Below, one piece after another: positions 47,004-56,566 of a stretch of DNA of 64,000 nt. The notes below the pieces were generated by a model. That model worked only from the letters and a program-made list of their open reading frames with translations, was not told where the DNA came from and made no database searches. Position 1 is the first letter of the stretch. Every line of letters begins with the position of its first letter. The stretch lies in assembly GCF_007830455.1 (NCBI RefSeq), contig NZ_VLLB01000007.1, forward strand, positions 229,195 through 293,194, read 5' to 3'. The DNA comes from Pseudoduganella lurida. Lineage in GTDB: Bacteria; Pseudomonadota; Gammaproteobacteria; Burkholderiales; Burkholderiaceae_D. The position numbers and the translations under genes are program-made.

Positions 47004-50000
47004 ATGAACGCACCATACGATGGCACTGCGAACGGGTCGGCGCTAGGCAATCCCGACCCGGCCATCACCCTCGACGACAAGTGGACCCTGGAGCGCGGCC
47101 GCGCCTTCATGACCGGCACGCAGGCGCTGATCCGCCTGCCGATGATGCAGCGCGAGCGCGACCTGAAGGCGGGCCTGAACACGGCCGGCTACATTACCGG
47201 CTACCGCGGCTCGCCCGTCACGTCGATCGACATGACGGCGATGAAGGCCAAAAAATACCTCGACGCGCACCACGTCAAATTCCATCCAGGGATGAACGAG
47301 GACCTGGCCGCCACCGCCGTCTGGGGCACCCAGCAGACCAATCTGTTCGAGGACGCCAAGTACGATGGCGTGTTCTCCATGTGGTATGGCAAGGGCCCCG
47401 GCGTGGACCGCTGCGGCGATGTGTTCAAGCACGCCAACAACGCCGGCAGCGCCAAGCATGGCGGCGTGCTGGTGCTGGCCGGCGACGACCATGCGGCCAA
47501 GTCGTCGTCCACCGCGCACCAGTCGGACCACATCCTGGGCGCCTGCGGCATCCCCGTGCTGTATCCGTCCTCGGTACAGGAATACATCGACTACGGCCTG
47601 CACGGCTGGGCGATGAGCCGCTACACGGGCCTGTGGGTGGCGATGAAGTGCGTGACCGACATCATCGAGTCCGGCGCCGTCATCGACTTCGATCCGGACC
47701 GCGTGCAGATCGCCATGCCGGACGACTTCGAGCTGCCGCCCGGTGGCCTCAACATCCGCTGGCCCGATGCGGTGCTGGACCAGGAAGTGCGGATGAACAG
47801 CTATAAATGGTACGCCGCGCTGGCGTACTGCCGCGCCAATAAACTGAACAAGATCATCTGGGACACGCCGCGGCCGAAGATCGGCATCATCACGGCCGGC
47901 AAATCCTACCTGGACACGCGCCAGGCGCTGGCCGACCTGGGCATCGACGAACAGGTCGCCGCCGACATCGGCATCCGCCTGTACAAGATCGGCATGACGT
48001 GGCCGCTGGAGGCGGACGGCGTGCACGAATTCGCGCGCGGCCTGGACGAGATCCTCGTCATCGAGGAGAAGCGCCAGATCCTCGAATACGCGCTGAAGGA
48101 AGAGCTGTACAACCTGCCGGATGGCCAGCGCCCCCGCGTGGTCGGCAAGTTCGACGACACGGGCGAATGGTCGAACCACCACCGCAGCGGCCACGGCGAC
48201 TGGCTGCTGCCCGCCACGTATGAGCTGAACCCCGCGCAGATCGCCCGGGCGATCGCCAGCCGCATCGCCGTCTATTGCGCGGACCACCCGGTGGCCGCGC
48301 GCGTGCGGGAGCGCATCGCCTACCTGGAAGCGAAGGAGCTGGTGCTGAAGAACGTGCCAGCGAAAGCCAATCCGCAGACGGACCGCACGCCGTACTTCTG
48401 TTCCGGCTGCCCGCACAACACGTCGACCAAGGTGCCGGAAGGGTCGCGCGCGCTGGCCGGCATCGGCTGCCACTACATGGTGCTGTGGATGGACCGCGAG
48501 ACGTCGACGTTTACGCACATGGGCGCGGAAGGCGTCACCTGGGTGGGCCAGGCGCCGTTCACGAACGAGAAGCACGTGTTCACGAACCTCGGCGACGGCA
48601 CCTATTTCCATTCGGGGATCCTGGCGATCCGCGCGGCCGTTGCGGCGAAGGTGAACATCACCTACAAGATCCTGTACAACGATGCGGTGGCGATGACGGG
48701 CGGGCAGAGCTTCGACGGTCCGCTCGATCCCGGCATGATCTCGCGGCAGATCGCCGCGGAAGGCGTCACGCCGATCATCGTCGTCACGGACGATCCGGAC
48801 AAGTACCCGCGCGACTATGCCTGGGCACCGGGCGTGACGGTGCGCCACCGTTCCGAGCTGATGGACGTGCAGAAGGAACTGCGCGACATGCCGGGCGTGT
48901 CGGCAATGATCTACGACCAGACCTGCGCATCCGAAAAGCGCCGCCGCCGCAAGCGCAACGAGTATCCCGATCCGGCCAAGCGCGCCGTGATCAACGAAGC
49001 CGTCTGCGAAGGCTGCGGCGACTGCTCGGTACAGTCGAACTGCCTGTCGGTGGAACCGCTGGAGACGGAGCTGGGCCGCAAGCGCCAGATCAACCAGTCC
49101 ACCTGCAACAAGGATTATTCCTGCGTGAACGGCTTCTGCCCGAGCTTCGTCACGGTGGAAGGCGGCCAGCTGAAGAAGCCGAAGAAGGTGGCGGCGGGGA
49201 CGGGCGACATGCCGCCGCTGCCCAGCCCCGTGCTGCCTTCGACGGCGCAGCCGTACGGCATCCTGATCACCGGTATCGGCGGCACGGGTGTCGTCACGGT
49301 TGGCCAGATCCTGGCGGTGGCCGCGCACGTGGCCGGCAAGGGTGCCGTGGTGCTGGACATGAGTGGCCTGGCGCAGAAGGGCGGCCCCGTGATGTCGCAC
49401 GTGCGCCTCGCCGACCGCCAGGCGGACCTGCATTCGACGCGCGTGGGCACCGGCAGCGCGGACCTGGTGATCGGCTGCGACCAGATCGTCACGGCCAGCC
49501 GCGATGCGCTGTCGCGGATGGGGGAAGGGCGCAGCTGGGCCGCCGTCAATTCGAGCGGTGCGACTACGGCGGCGTTCGTGAAGAACCCGGACTGGCAGTT
49601 CCCGGCCGCCAGCTCGCAGACCGAGATCGTGCGCGCCTGCGGCGAGGGCCGCGTGGAATTCCTCGACGCGGGCGGCATCGCCACCGCGCTGATGGGCGAC
49701 ACCATCGCCACCAATATGTTCATGCTGGGCTATGCGTTCCAGAAGGGCCGCGTGCCGCTGTCGGAGGCCGCGCTGGTGCAGGCGATCGAACTGAATGGCG
49801 TGTCGGTGGCGTTCAACAAGGCTGCCTTCCACTGGGGCCGTTATGCGGCGCATGACCTGGCCGCCGTGACGAAGATCGCCACGCCGGCGCAGGTCATCGA
49901 GTTCAAGAGGACGCAGACGCTGGAGGATGTCGTGGCGCGCCGCATCGAACTGCTGACGGCCTACCAGAACGCTGCCTACGCAAATCAGTACGCGGACTTC

Positions 50001-50573
50001 ATCGGGCAGGTGCGCGCCGCGGAAGCGAAGCTCGGTTCCACGAAACTGACGGAAGCGGTGGCGCGCTACCTGTACAAGCTGATGGCCTACAAGGACGAGT
50101 ACGAGGTGGCACGCCTGCACACCGATCCCGCCTTCCGCCAGAAGATCGAGAACATGTTCGAAGGCGACTACCAGGTGAAGTTTCACCTGGCGCCGCCGAT
50201 CCTGGCGAAGAAGGACCGCGACGGCCACCTGGTCAAGCGCGAATTCGGTCCGTGGATGCGCCAGGCCTTCGGCGTGCTGGCCAGGCTGAAGGGCCTGCGC
50301 GGCACGCCGCTGGACGTGTTCGGCTACACGGCCGAGCGCCGCACCGAACGGGCGCTGATCGGCGCGTACCGCGAGACTGTGCTGGCGCTGCTGCCAGCGC
50401 TGAACGCGGACAACCTGGCGACCGCCGTGGCCATCGCGCGCATCCCCGAAGACATCCGCGGCTATGGCCATGTGAAGGAGCGGCACCTGAAGGCGGCCAA
50501 GCAGAAGGAGGCATCGCTGCTGGCGGCGTATCGGTCGCCAGCCGCCGCGCCTGCGGCAACGCACGCAGCGTAG
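47004..50573 (+). CDS. indolepyruvate ferredoxin oxidoreductase, fused alpha/beta type
   Basis: A 1189-residue 2-oxoacid oxidoreductase that decarboxylates arylpyruvates (indole-, phenyl- or hydroxyphenylpyruvate) to acyl-CoA with ferredoxin as electron acceptor. In order: pyrimidine-binding domain (about 20-250; FHPGMNEDLAATAVWGTQQ), linker, the TPP-binding domain with FCSGCPHNTSTKVPEGSRALAGIGCHYM, a cysteine-rich ferredoxin-like segment (CEGCGDCSVQSNC ... CNKDYSCVNGFCPSF), then the gamma/IorB-like domain starting ILITGIGGTGVVTVGQIL. The ATG at 47004 follows TTGGAGA. Placement after hpd and an Lrp regulator indicates aromatic amino acid use. Confidence 0.92.
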   Translation: MNAPYDGTANGSALGNPDPAITLDDKWTLERGRAFMTGTQALIRLPMMQRERDLKAGLNTAGYITGYRGSPVTSIDMTAMKAKKYLDAHHVKFHPGMNEDLAATAVWGTQQTNLFEDAKYDGVFSMWYGKGPGVDRCGDVFKHANNAGSAKHGGVLVLAGDDHAAKSSSTAHQSDHILGACGIPVLYPSSVQEYIDYGLHGWAMSRYTGLWVAMKCVTDIIESGAVIDFDPDRVQIAMPDDFELPPGGLNIRWPDAVLDQEVRMNSYKWYAALAYCRANKLNKIIWDTPRPKIGIITAGKSYLDTRQALADLGIDEQVAADIGIRLYKIGMTWPLEADGVHEFARGLDEILVIEEKRQILEYALKEELYNLPDGQRPRVVGKFDDTGEWSNHHRSGHGDWLLPATYELNPAQIARAIASRIAVYCADHPVAARVRERIAYLEAKELVLKNVPAKANPQTDRTPYFCSGCPHNTSTKVPEGSRALAGIGCHYMVLWMDRETSTFTHMGAEGVTWVGQAPFTNEKHVFTNLGDGTYFHSGILAIRAAVAAKVNITYKILYNDAVAMTGGQSFDGPLDPGMISRQIAAEGVTPIIVVTDDPDKYPRDYAWAPGVTVRHRSELMDVQKELRDMPGVSAMIYDQTCASEKRRRRKRNEYPDPAKRAVINEAVCEGCGDCSVQSNCLSVEPLETELGRKRQINQSTCNKDYSCVNGFCPSFVTVEGGQLKKPKKVAAGTGDMPPLPSPVLPSTAQPYGILITGIGGTGVVTVGQILAVAAHVAGKGAVVLDMSGLAQKGGPVMSHVRLADRQADLHSTRVGTGSADLVIGCDQIVTASRDALSRMGEGRSWAAVNSSGATTAAFVKNPDWQFPAASSQTEIVRACGEGRVEFLDAGGIATALMGDTIATNMFMLGYAFQKGRVPLSEAALVQAIELNGVSVAFNKAAFHWGRYAAHDLAAVTKIATPAQVIEFKRTQTLEDVVARRIELLTAYQNAAYANQYADFIGQVRAAEAKLGSTKLTEAVARYLYKLMAYKDEYEVARLHTDPAFRQKIENMFEGDYQVKFHLAPPILAKKDRDGHLVKREFGPWMRQAFGVLARLKGLRGTPLDVFGYTAERRTERALIGAYRETVLALLPALNADNLATAVAIARIPEDIRGYGHVKERHLKAAKQKEASLLAAYRSPAAAPAATHAA

Positions 50574-50660
50574 GTTTTCGGCCTGCCGCGCCACCCGTCC
50601 GCCGGATGGCGCGTCGGGGGCGCTCGGTTCCCGCCGGACGCCGCAGCGCTCGCCGGCGTT

Positions 50661-50689
50661 TCGGCAGGGCGCCCGAAGCGCGCTAGAAT
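50661..50689 (+). promoter_or_regulatory. candidate promoter giving a near-leaderless S41 mRNA
   Basis: TCGGCA (50661-50666), 17-base spacer, TAGAAT (50684-50689). The expected start at about 50696 is 2 bases from the ATG at 50698, and no ribosome-binding site is visible. Confidence 0.45.
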
Positions 50690-50697
50690 GCTGCCGC

Positions 50698-52263
50698 ATG
50701 AAGACTCTCATCAGTACGATGGCGCTGGTGCTGCTGGCCGGCTGCGGCGGCGACTCGGCGGCGCCCGATCATCCCCCGGTTGCCGTCGACCCGCCTGCGC
50801 TGCCGGTGCCGGTACCGGACCTCCCTTCAACGCCGGCGCCGGCCGAGCCGCCTGCCACGCAGCCCCCCACCACGCAGCCTCCCGTTGCCGGACCGCCCAT
50901 CATCGAGCCGCCTGCCACGGAGCCGCCGGCGGCCGATCCGATCGCCAACCTGCTGCACTACATGAACCGCTGCGTGGCCAGGCCGAACTCGCTACCCGGT
51001 ACGCTGCGCGACGAGCAGACCTTCCTGCGGCTGTGGATCGATGAAACTTATCTGTGGTATCGCGAGGTACCATCCGCGGACATGGGCGCGCATGACAGCG
51101 CAACCGGATATTTCGACGTGCTGAAGACACCTCTGCTGACGCCGGCGGGACAGCCGAAGGACCGTTTCCACTTCAGCTATCCGGAAGCGCGCTGGATCGA
51201 GCTGTCGGCCGGCGTGGAACGTGGCTATGGCATCGGCTGGCTGCGTGCGGCTGGCGTGCCGCGCGACTGGCGCATCGCCACCGTGGCCGATGGGTCCTCA
51301 GCGGCACTGGCCGGCCTGCGGCGCGGCGACCGGCTGGTGCAAGTGGATGGCATCGATTTCGCCAGCGCGGCAGGGGCCGACCTCGACATGGTCAACGCGG
51401 CACTGTCCCCCGCCGCGGATGGCGTCACGCACCGCTTTTCCCTGCAGCGCGGCGAACGCATGCTGCAGGCAGCGCTGGTGTCCGCGCGGGTCAGTGTCGC
51501 GCCGGTGCAGAACACCCGCGTGATCGCCACACCTTCCGGCCCGGTGGGCTACCTCACTTTCGGCAGCCACGTGGTGCCTGCCGAGCCGCAGCTGGTTGCG
51601 GCGTTCACCACGCTGCGCGATGCCGGCGTGCGCGATCTCGTGCTGGACCTGCGCTACAACGGCGGCGGCCTGCTCAGCATTGCCAGCGAAGTGGGCTACA
51701 TGATTGCCGGCGCACGGTCCGAGGGCCGCACGTTCGAGCACACGCTCGTCAACGACAAGCTCACGCCGCGCCCGCCGGCCCCCTTTGCCACCCGCTCGCA
51801 GCAGAGTGGCCAGCCGTTGCCGACGCTGAACCTGGCGCGCGTCTACATCCTGGCGGGACCGGGCACGTGCTCGGCCAGCGAATCGATCATCAATGCACTG
51901 CGCGGCATCGACGTGGACGTGCATCTCGTCGGCGAGCGCACCTGCGGCAAGCCTTACGCCTTCACGCCCACCACCAACTGCGGCACGACCTATTTCGCGA
52001 TCCAGTTCCAGGGCGTGAACGCAAAGGGCTATGGCGAGTACGGCGACGGTTTTGCTCCCACCTGCGCGGCCAGCGACGATCTGGACCACGCGCTGGGCGA
52101 CAGCGCTGAAGGCATGCTGGCCACGGCGCTGCACCACCGTGCCTCTGGCGCCTGTCCCAAGCCGGCTGCCGCGCGCAGTGCCGCCCGGGTGCCCGCATTG
52201 TCTCCCTCACTGCTGCCCGTGCGGCCGGCGGCCAGCGAGATCGCCGTGCACGACCTGCGCTGA
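50698..52263 (+). CDS. S41 family protease, lipoprotein
   Basis: A 521-residue lipoprotein: signal peptide with lipobox LAGC (Cys16), a Pro/Ala/Thr/Val-rich stalk (about 25-75), an N-terminal S41 cap, a PDZ-like domain (about 170-260, GYGIGWLRAAG and SSAALAGLRRGDRLVQVDG) and the catalytic domain. VGYLTFGSHVV, LDLRYNGGGLL, the Ser of GPGTCSASESI and the Lys of GERTCGKPYAF match family C-terminal processing peptidases with exposed Cys pairs. Probably attached to a membrane and facing the periplasm or outside. Substrate unknown. It seems to have its own promoter. Confidence 0.88.
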   Translation: MKTLISTMALVLLAGCGGDSAAPDHPPVAVDPPALPVPVPDLPSTPAPAEPPATQPPTTQPPVAGPPIIEPPATEPPAADPIANLLHYMNRCVARPNSLPGTLRDEQTFLRLWIDETYLWYREVPSADMGAHDSATGYFDVLKTPLLTPAGQPKDRFHFSYPEARWIELSAGVERGYGIGWLRAAGVPRDWRIATVADGSSAALAGLRRGDRLVQVDGIDFASAAGADLDMVNAALSPAADGVTHRFSLQRGERMLQAALVSARVSVAPVQNTRVIATPSGPVGYLTFGSHVVPAEPQLVAAFTTLRDAGVRDLVLDLRYNGGGLLSIASEVGYMIAGARSEGRTFEHTLVNDKLTPRPPAPFATRSQQSGQPLPTLNLARVYILAGPGTCSASESIINALRGIDVDVHLVGERTCGKPYAFTPTTNCGTTYFAIQFQGVNAKGYGEYGDGFAPTCAASDDLDHALGDSAEGMLATALHHRASGACPKPAAARSAARVPALSPSLLPVRPAASEIAVHDLR

Positions 52264-52444
52264 GGTGGCATGGCGTGCTGCGATAAGCGGATAAGCATGC
52301 GCGAAACGATTCGTTCCCTCGCGCGTGCCCGATGGCTATCGTGGGAAGCATGAAGAGGGAACGTCCGTCTCCCGGCGTTCAGTCTTTATTCCCTTCCTGA
52401 TGTGCTTTCGGCAGTCGCATCTGGCCCGCCATTTTCGGCGGGAC

Positions 52445-52450
52445 TATAAT
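52445..52450 (+). promoter_or_regulatory. consensus -10 element for the M14 peptidase gene
   Basis: TATAAT, an exact sigma-70 -10, 84 bases before the ATG. The -35 region (TGGCCC at 17-base spacing) is weak. The resulting leader would be about 78 bases. Confidence 0.5.
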
Positions 52451-52534
52451 GCTCCGGCCAGGCGGGACCGGCACGCGATCCGTGCCGCGTTCCGCCATTT
52501 TTTTGTCGGTCCATCCTACCGGAGCTCCCAGTCG

Positions 52535-54304
52535 ATGATTCGTCACGCCCTTGCATTCGCCCTCTCCGCAACACTGCCCCTGGCGCACGCCGCGCCTGTC
52601 AACGCCACCGACCTGACCACCGTTTCCGAACGCTCCGGCTTCACGGCCACCGGCCGTTACGACGAAGTGGAAAAGCTGTGCGCCGCGTTCCAGAAGGCGT
52701 ATCCGAAAGCGGTGCGCTGCTTCGAGTTCGGCCGCACGCCGGAAGGCCGGCCGATGCTGGCGCTGGCCGTGTCGAAGAGCGGCGCGCTGACGGCGGCGCA
52801 GGCGAAGAAGCGGAACCTGCCGGTGCTGCTGGTACAAGGCGGCATCCACGCGGGCGAGATCGACGGCAAGGATGCCGGCTTCCTAGCCGTGCGCAATGCA
52901 CTGGAAGGCAAGATCGCCAGCGGTGCGCTGGACAGGCAGGTGCTGCTCTTCGTCCCCGTCTTCAACGTGGACGGCCATGAGCGCTTCGGCCCGAACAACC
53001 GCCCGAACCAGCGCGGCCCGGTGGAGATGGGCTGGCGCGTCACGGCGCAGAACTACAACCTGAACCGCGACTACGTGAAGGCCGATGCGCCGGAAATGCA
53101 GGCGATGCTGGGCCTCGTCAACGACTGGGATCCGCTGGCCTACATCGACCTGCACGTGACGGACGGCGCCAAGTTCCAGCCGGACGTGTCGGTCCAGGTC
53201 GAGCCCGTGCATGGCGGCGACGAGGCGCTGCGCGTTGCCGGTACCGCACTGCGCGACAACGTGATGGCCGACCTGAAGAAGGAGGGCTCCGATCCGAAGC
53301 ACTTCTACATCTCGTTCGACAAGACCGACGAGCCCCAGTCAGGCTTCGTGGACGGCATGTCCACGCCGCGCTTCTCGACCGGCTACTTCGTGCTGCGCAA
53401 CCGCTTCGGCATGCTGGTGGAGACGCACTCGTGGAAGGACTACCCAACGCGCGTGAAGATCACCTACAACACCATCGTCTCGCTGCTGGACCAGATGGCG
53501 CAGCATGGCGCCAAGTGGCGCAAGCTGGCCCTCGCTGCCGATGCCCGCACCGTCGCGGCGCAGGGCATGCAGTTCCCGCTCAGCTACAAGACAACGGACA
53601 AGGTGCAGACCATCGAGTTCGCCGGCTACGAATACCAGCGCGTGCCGTCCGACGTGTCGGGCGGCACCTGGACCCAGTACGACGAAACGAAGCCGCAGGT
53701 ATGGCGCGTGCCGCTGCGCGACGAGGTGGTGCCGGACTTCGTGATCGCGGCGCCGGCGGGTGGCTACCTCGTGCCGGCCGCGTATGCCGCGCAGGTGGGC
53801 GCCAAGCTGAAGCAGCACGGCATCGCGTTCAGGGTGCTGGCCGCGGCGCCGGGCAAGGTCGATGTCGAGGCCTTCCGCGCCGAGAAGACGAAACTCTCGC
53901 CGCAGTCGTTCGAAGGCCACCAGATGCTGAGCGTGGAAGGCGCCTGGAAGACGGAGGCGCGCGAGGTGGGCAAGGGCGCGCTGTTCGTGCCGATCGCGCA
54001 GCCGAAGGCACGCCTGGCGATGACGATGCTGGAACCGCAGGGCGCCGATTCGCTGGCCGCCTGGGGCCTGTTCAACGCCGCGTTCGAGCGCAAGGAGTAC
54101 ATGGAAGAGTATGTGGCGGAGGAAGTCGCGCGCGAGCAGCTGAAGGACCCGCAGGTGGCCGCGGCGTTCAAGGCGCAGCTGGCAGCCGATCCGGCCTTCG
54201 CGAAGAGTGCGCCGGCCCGGCTGGACTTCTTCGCCCGCCGCCATGCATCGTGGGACGAGCGCTACAACCTGTATCCGGTTTATCGCACGGCGCTGAAGTA
54301 CTGA
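52535..54304 (+). CDS. M14 family zinc carboxypeptidase, exported
   Basis: A 589-residue exported metallopeptidase. Signal peptide (about 1-19, ending AHAA), then the M14 fold: zinc-binding H-x-x-E in GGIHAGEIDGKD, N/R region YNLNRDYVKAD, the third zinc ligand in YIDLHVTDGAKF and the general-base Glu in GMLVETHSW. The C-terminal 250 residues are an extra domain found in secreted M14 proteins of this kind. The ATG at 52535 follows CCGGAG and begins the signal peptide; the longer frame upstream is not credible. A possible T2SS substrate (inference). Confidence 0.9.
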   Translation: MIRHALAFALSATLPLAHAAPVNATDLTTVSERSGFTATGRYDEVEKLCAAFQKAYPKAVRCFEFGRTPEGRPMLALAVSKSGALTAAQAKKRNLPVLLVQGGIHAGEIDGKDAGFLAVRNALEGKIASGALDRQVLLFVPVFNVDGHERFGPNNRPNQRGPVEMGWRVTAQNYNLNRDYVKADAPEMQAMLGLVNDWDPLAYIDLHVTDGAKFQPDVSVQVEPVHGGDEALRVAGTALRDNVMADLKKEGSDPKHFYISFDKTDEPQSGFVDGMSTPRFSTGYFVLRNRFGMLVETHSWKDYPTRVKITYNTIVSLLDQMAQHGAKWRKLALAADARTVAAQGMQFPLSYKTTDKVQTIEFAGYEYQRVPSDVSGGTWTQYDETKPQVWRVPLRDEVVPDFVIAAPAGGYLVPAAYAAQVGAKLKQHGIAFRVLAAAPGKVDVEAFRAEKTKLSPQSFEGHQMLSVEGAWKTEAREVGKGALFVPIAQPKARLAMTMLEPQGADSLAAWGLFNAAFERKEYMEEYVAEEVAREQLKDPQVAAAFKAQLAADPAFAKSAPARLDFFARRHASWDERYNLYPVYRTALKY

Positions 54305-54315
54305 CGCTGCATCAA

Positions 54316-54370
54316 GGCCGAGGCCGTGTCCGTGTCGGGGTCTGACCCCAGGGTGGACACGGCCTCGGCC
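54316..54370. repeat. GTGTC-N6-GGGGTCTGACCCC-N6-GACAC palindrome, convergent junction
   Basis: Arms GGCCGAGGCCGTGTC (54316-54330) and GACACGGCCTCGGCC (54356-54370) pair perfectly over 15 bp; the core GGGGTCTGACCCC is at 54337-54349 with six bases on each side. It lies between the converging M14 and ttcA genes. Confidence 0.92.
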
Positions 54371-54380
54371 GTTGGAGGTC

Positions 54381-55325
54381 TCAGTCCTGCCGCTGCAGCG
54401 AGATGGTCGTCAGTCCCGCCGCCGGCGTCGAGCACGGTTCCTCGTCGAACGCGATATCGCCCAGCGGGTTGGGCACGCCGTCCGTCTTCAGGTCCGCGAA
54501 GCCGAACAGGTTGCGGTCCATCAGGTGCGACGGCACCACCGTCGACAGGGAGGAGAACACGCTTTCCACGCGGCCCGGATTGGTCTTCTCCCAGCCGCGC
54601 AGCATGTTCTTGATCTGCTTGCGCTGCAGGTTTTCCTGCGAGCCGCACAGGTCGCACGGAATGATGGGGAAGCCCTTCACGGCCGCGTAGCGTTCCGTGT
54701 CCTCTTCCTTCACGTAGGCCAGCGGGCGGATCACCATGTGCTTGCCATCGTCGGAGACCAGCTTGGCCGGCATGCCCTTCAGCTTCCCGCCGAAGAACAT
54801 GTTCAGGAAGAAGGTCTCGAGGATGTCGTCGCGGTGGTGGCCCAGCGCGATCTTGTTGCAGCCCAGTTCGTCGGCCACGCGGTACAGGATGCCGCGGCGC
54901 AGGCGCGAGCACAGCGAGCACGTGGTCTTGCCTTCCGGGACCAGGCGCTTGACGATTGAATACGTGTCCTGGTTCTCGATGTGGAACGGGATGCCCAGCT
55001 TTTCCAGGTAGGCCGGCAGGATGTGGTCGGGGAAGTTCGGCTGCTTCTGGTCCAGGTTGACGGCCACGATGTCGAAGTGGATCGGCGCCCGTTCGCGCAG
55101 CGTCATCAGGATGTCCAGCAGCGCGTAGCTGTCCTTGCCGCCGGACAGGCACACCATCACCTTGTCGCCTTCCTCGATCATGTTGAAGTCGCCGATGGCC
55201 TGGCCCACCAGGCGGCACAGGCGCTTGTGCAGCTTGTTGTTTTCGTAGGCGGCTTTTTCAGCTTTGGCTGCGTCGGCTTTGGCCGGATCGGTGACGGGGG
55301 CGAGCGGGGAGACGATGGCGTTCAT
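54381..55325 (-). CDS. ttcA: tRNA 2-thiocytidine biosynthesis protein TtcA
   Basis: Thiolates cytidine 32 of certain tRNAs (314 aa). PP-loop SGGKDSYALLDIL, the iron-sulfur cysteines in CSLCSRLRRG and CDLCGSQENLQR, and LGHHRDDILETFFLNMFFGGKLKGMPAKL are all typical. It follows folB on the same strand by 42 bases. It ends 10 bases from the palindrome at 54316-54370. Confidence 0.96.
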   Translation of the reverse strand: MNAIVSPLAPVTDPAKADAAKAEKAAYENNKLHKRLCRLVGQAIGDFNMIEEGDKVMVCLSGGKDSYALLDILMTLRERAPIHFDIVAVNLDQKQPNFPDHILPAYLEKLGIPFHIENQDTYSIVKRLVPEGKTTCSLCSRLRRGILYRVADELGCNKIALGHHRDDILETFFLNMFFGGKLKGMPAKLVSDDGKHMVIRPLAYVKEEDTERYAAVKGFPIIPCDLCGSQENLQRKQIKNMLRGWEKTNPGRVESVFSSLSTVVPSHLMDRNLFGFADLKTDGVPNPLGDIAFDEEPCSTPAAGLTTISLQRQD

Positions 55326-55367
55326 GGTGTGCGGGTCGATACTGGTTTGTTTATTCTGGCTTGAAGC

Positions 55368-55754
55368 TTACTCGGGCTTGAAGCGGAACACTTCCACGCC
55401 GGCCGATTCGCAGTCCGGATAGACTTCGCGCTTCTCGGTCGAGACGCGGGTGGCGACGACGAGCGGGTGCTGCAGGATCAGGTCGACGATCGCGTCGCAC
55501 AGCGTCTCCTGCAGGTTGATGTGGCCGCGCGCGACGATCGCCTGGATGCCGGGGCGGACGAAATCATGGTTGACGATTTCCTCGAGCTCGTCGTTCTTCG
55601 GCGTGTTCAGCGCCAGCGGTACCCAGAACTCGATGTTCACCAGCACGTGCTGGAACTTGTTCTTCTCGTGCGTGTACGCGCCGATCTCCATGTCCAGGCG
55701 GAAGTTCTTGATAAAGATGCGGCGGCAGTCCGCCAGCTTGGGGTGCAGGTACAT
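55368..55754 (-). CDS. folB: dihydroneopterin aldolase
   Basis: Folate pathway enzyme cleaving dihydroneopterin (128 aa). The family pattern is clear: RRIFIKNFRLDMEIGAYTHEKNKFQHVLVNIEF, and the helix TLCDAIVDLILQHPLVVATRVSTEKREVYPDCESAGVEVFR. The ATG at 55754 overlaps the stop of the upstream SDR gene by one base (TGATG). The usual catalytic Lys near the C-terminus corresponds to K in STEKREVY. Confidence 0.93.
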   Translation of the reverse strand: MYLHPKLADCRRIFIKNFRLDMEIGAYTHEKNKFQHVLVNIEFWVPLALNTPKNDELEEIVNHDFVRPGIQAIVARGHINLQETLCDAIVDLILQHPLVVATRVSTEKREVYPDCESAGVEVFRFKPE

Positions 55755-56560
55755 CACTGGTTCCTATTCATCATGCTGAAGTCGCGGTCGAAACGGACCA
55801 GGTGCTGGCCGCCGTCGACCAGCATCGTCGAGCCGGTCATCGCGCGGTTCTGCGCGGCGAACACCACGGCCTGCGCCACCTCGTCCGGCCGGCTCGATTC
55901 GCCCAGCGGCGACAGGCCGTGCGTGGCCGCGAAGTCGGCGCCGGTCTGCAGGTGGCTGATCAGCGTCAGGCCCGGGGCCACGCCGACCACGCGCACCTTC
56001 GGTGCCAGCGCCTGCGCCAGCATCGGGATCGCGCTGTGCAGCGCCGCCTTCGACAGCGTGTACGACAAAAAGTCGGGGTTGAGATTATATAGTTTCTGGT
56101 CCAGCAGGTTGATCACCACGCCCTGGCTGCCGGCCGGCGTGGCCGCGTGCAGCGCCTGCGCCAGCAATACCGGCGCCGCCAGGTTGGTGTGCATGTGCGC
56201 GTCCAGCCGGGCATGGCCGAAGTCTGCCGCCTGGTCGTATTCGAACAGCGAAGCGTTGTTGACGACGCAGCGCACGGCGCCGAAATGGGCCTGCACGGCC
56301 GGCAGCAGCGCGCGCACCTGCGCCTCGTCCGCCAGGTCGCAGGCGAAGGCGACGGCGCGGCGGCCGCGTTGAAGGATCTCGGCCACCGTCGCTTCCGCCT
56401 CGGCATGCGAGCGGTGGAAGTGCACGGCGATGTCCCAGCCGGCATCGGCCAGCGCCAGCGCGATTTCGCGGCCGATGCGCTTCGCGGCGCCCGTCACCAG
56501 GGCAACGCGCGCAGTATCGGGGTGGTCCCCCTCGTTCATCCGGTTCTGTGCAGCCGTCAT
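55754..56560 (-). CDS. pteridine reductase-like short-chain dehydrogenase (FolM-like)
   Basis: A 268-residue SDR with the cofactor motif TGAAKRIGREIALALA, whose Arg after Lys is typical of pteridine reductases that use NADPH, NNASLFEY and the catalytic Y-x3-K in YTLSKAALH. DGGQHL closes the domain. Its overlap with folB supports a role in dihydropterin or dihydrofolate reduction like FolM. Start either at 56560 or at the Met seven codons later; only 18 bases separate the first ATG from the divergent midA-like start. Confidence 0.87.
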   Translation of the reverse strand: MTAAQNRMNEGDHPDTARVALVTGAAKRIGREIALALADAGWDIAVHFHRSHAEAEATVAEILQRGRRAVAFACDLADEAQVRALLPAVQAHFGAVRCVVNNASLFEYDQAADFGHARLDAHMHTNLAAPVLLAQALHAATPAGSQGVVINLLDQKLYNLNPDFLSYTLSKAALHSAIPMLAQALAPKVRVVGVAPGLTLISHLQTGADFAATHGLSPLGESSRPDEVAQAVVFAAQNRAMTGSTMLVDGGQHLVRFDRDFSMMNRNQ

Positions 56561-56566
56561 TTTCTC

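Noticed and set aside
47043..50711. 1222-codon minus-strand frame opposite the indolepyruvate oxidoreductase gene
   Set aside because: Low-complexity His/Arg/Val-rich translation without motifs; the plus strand encodes a recognisable enzyme.
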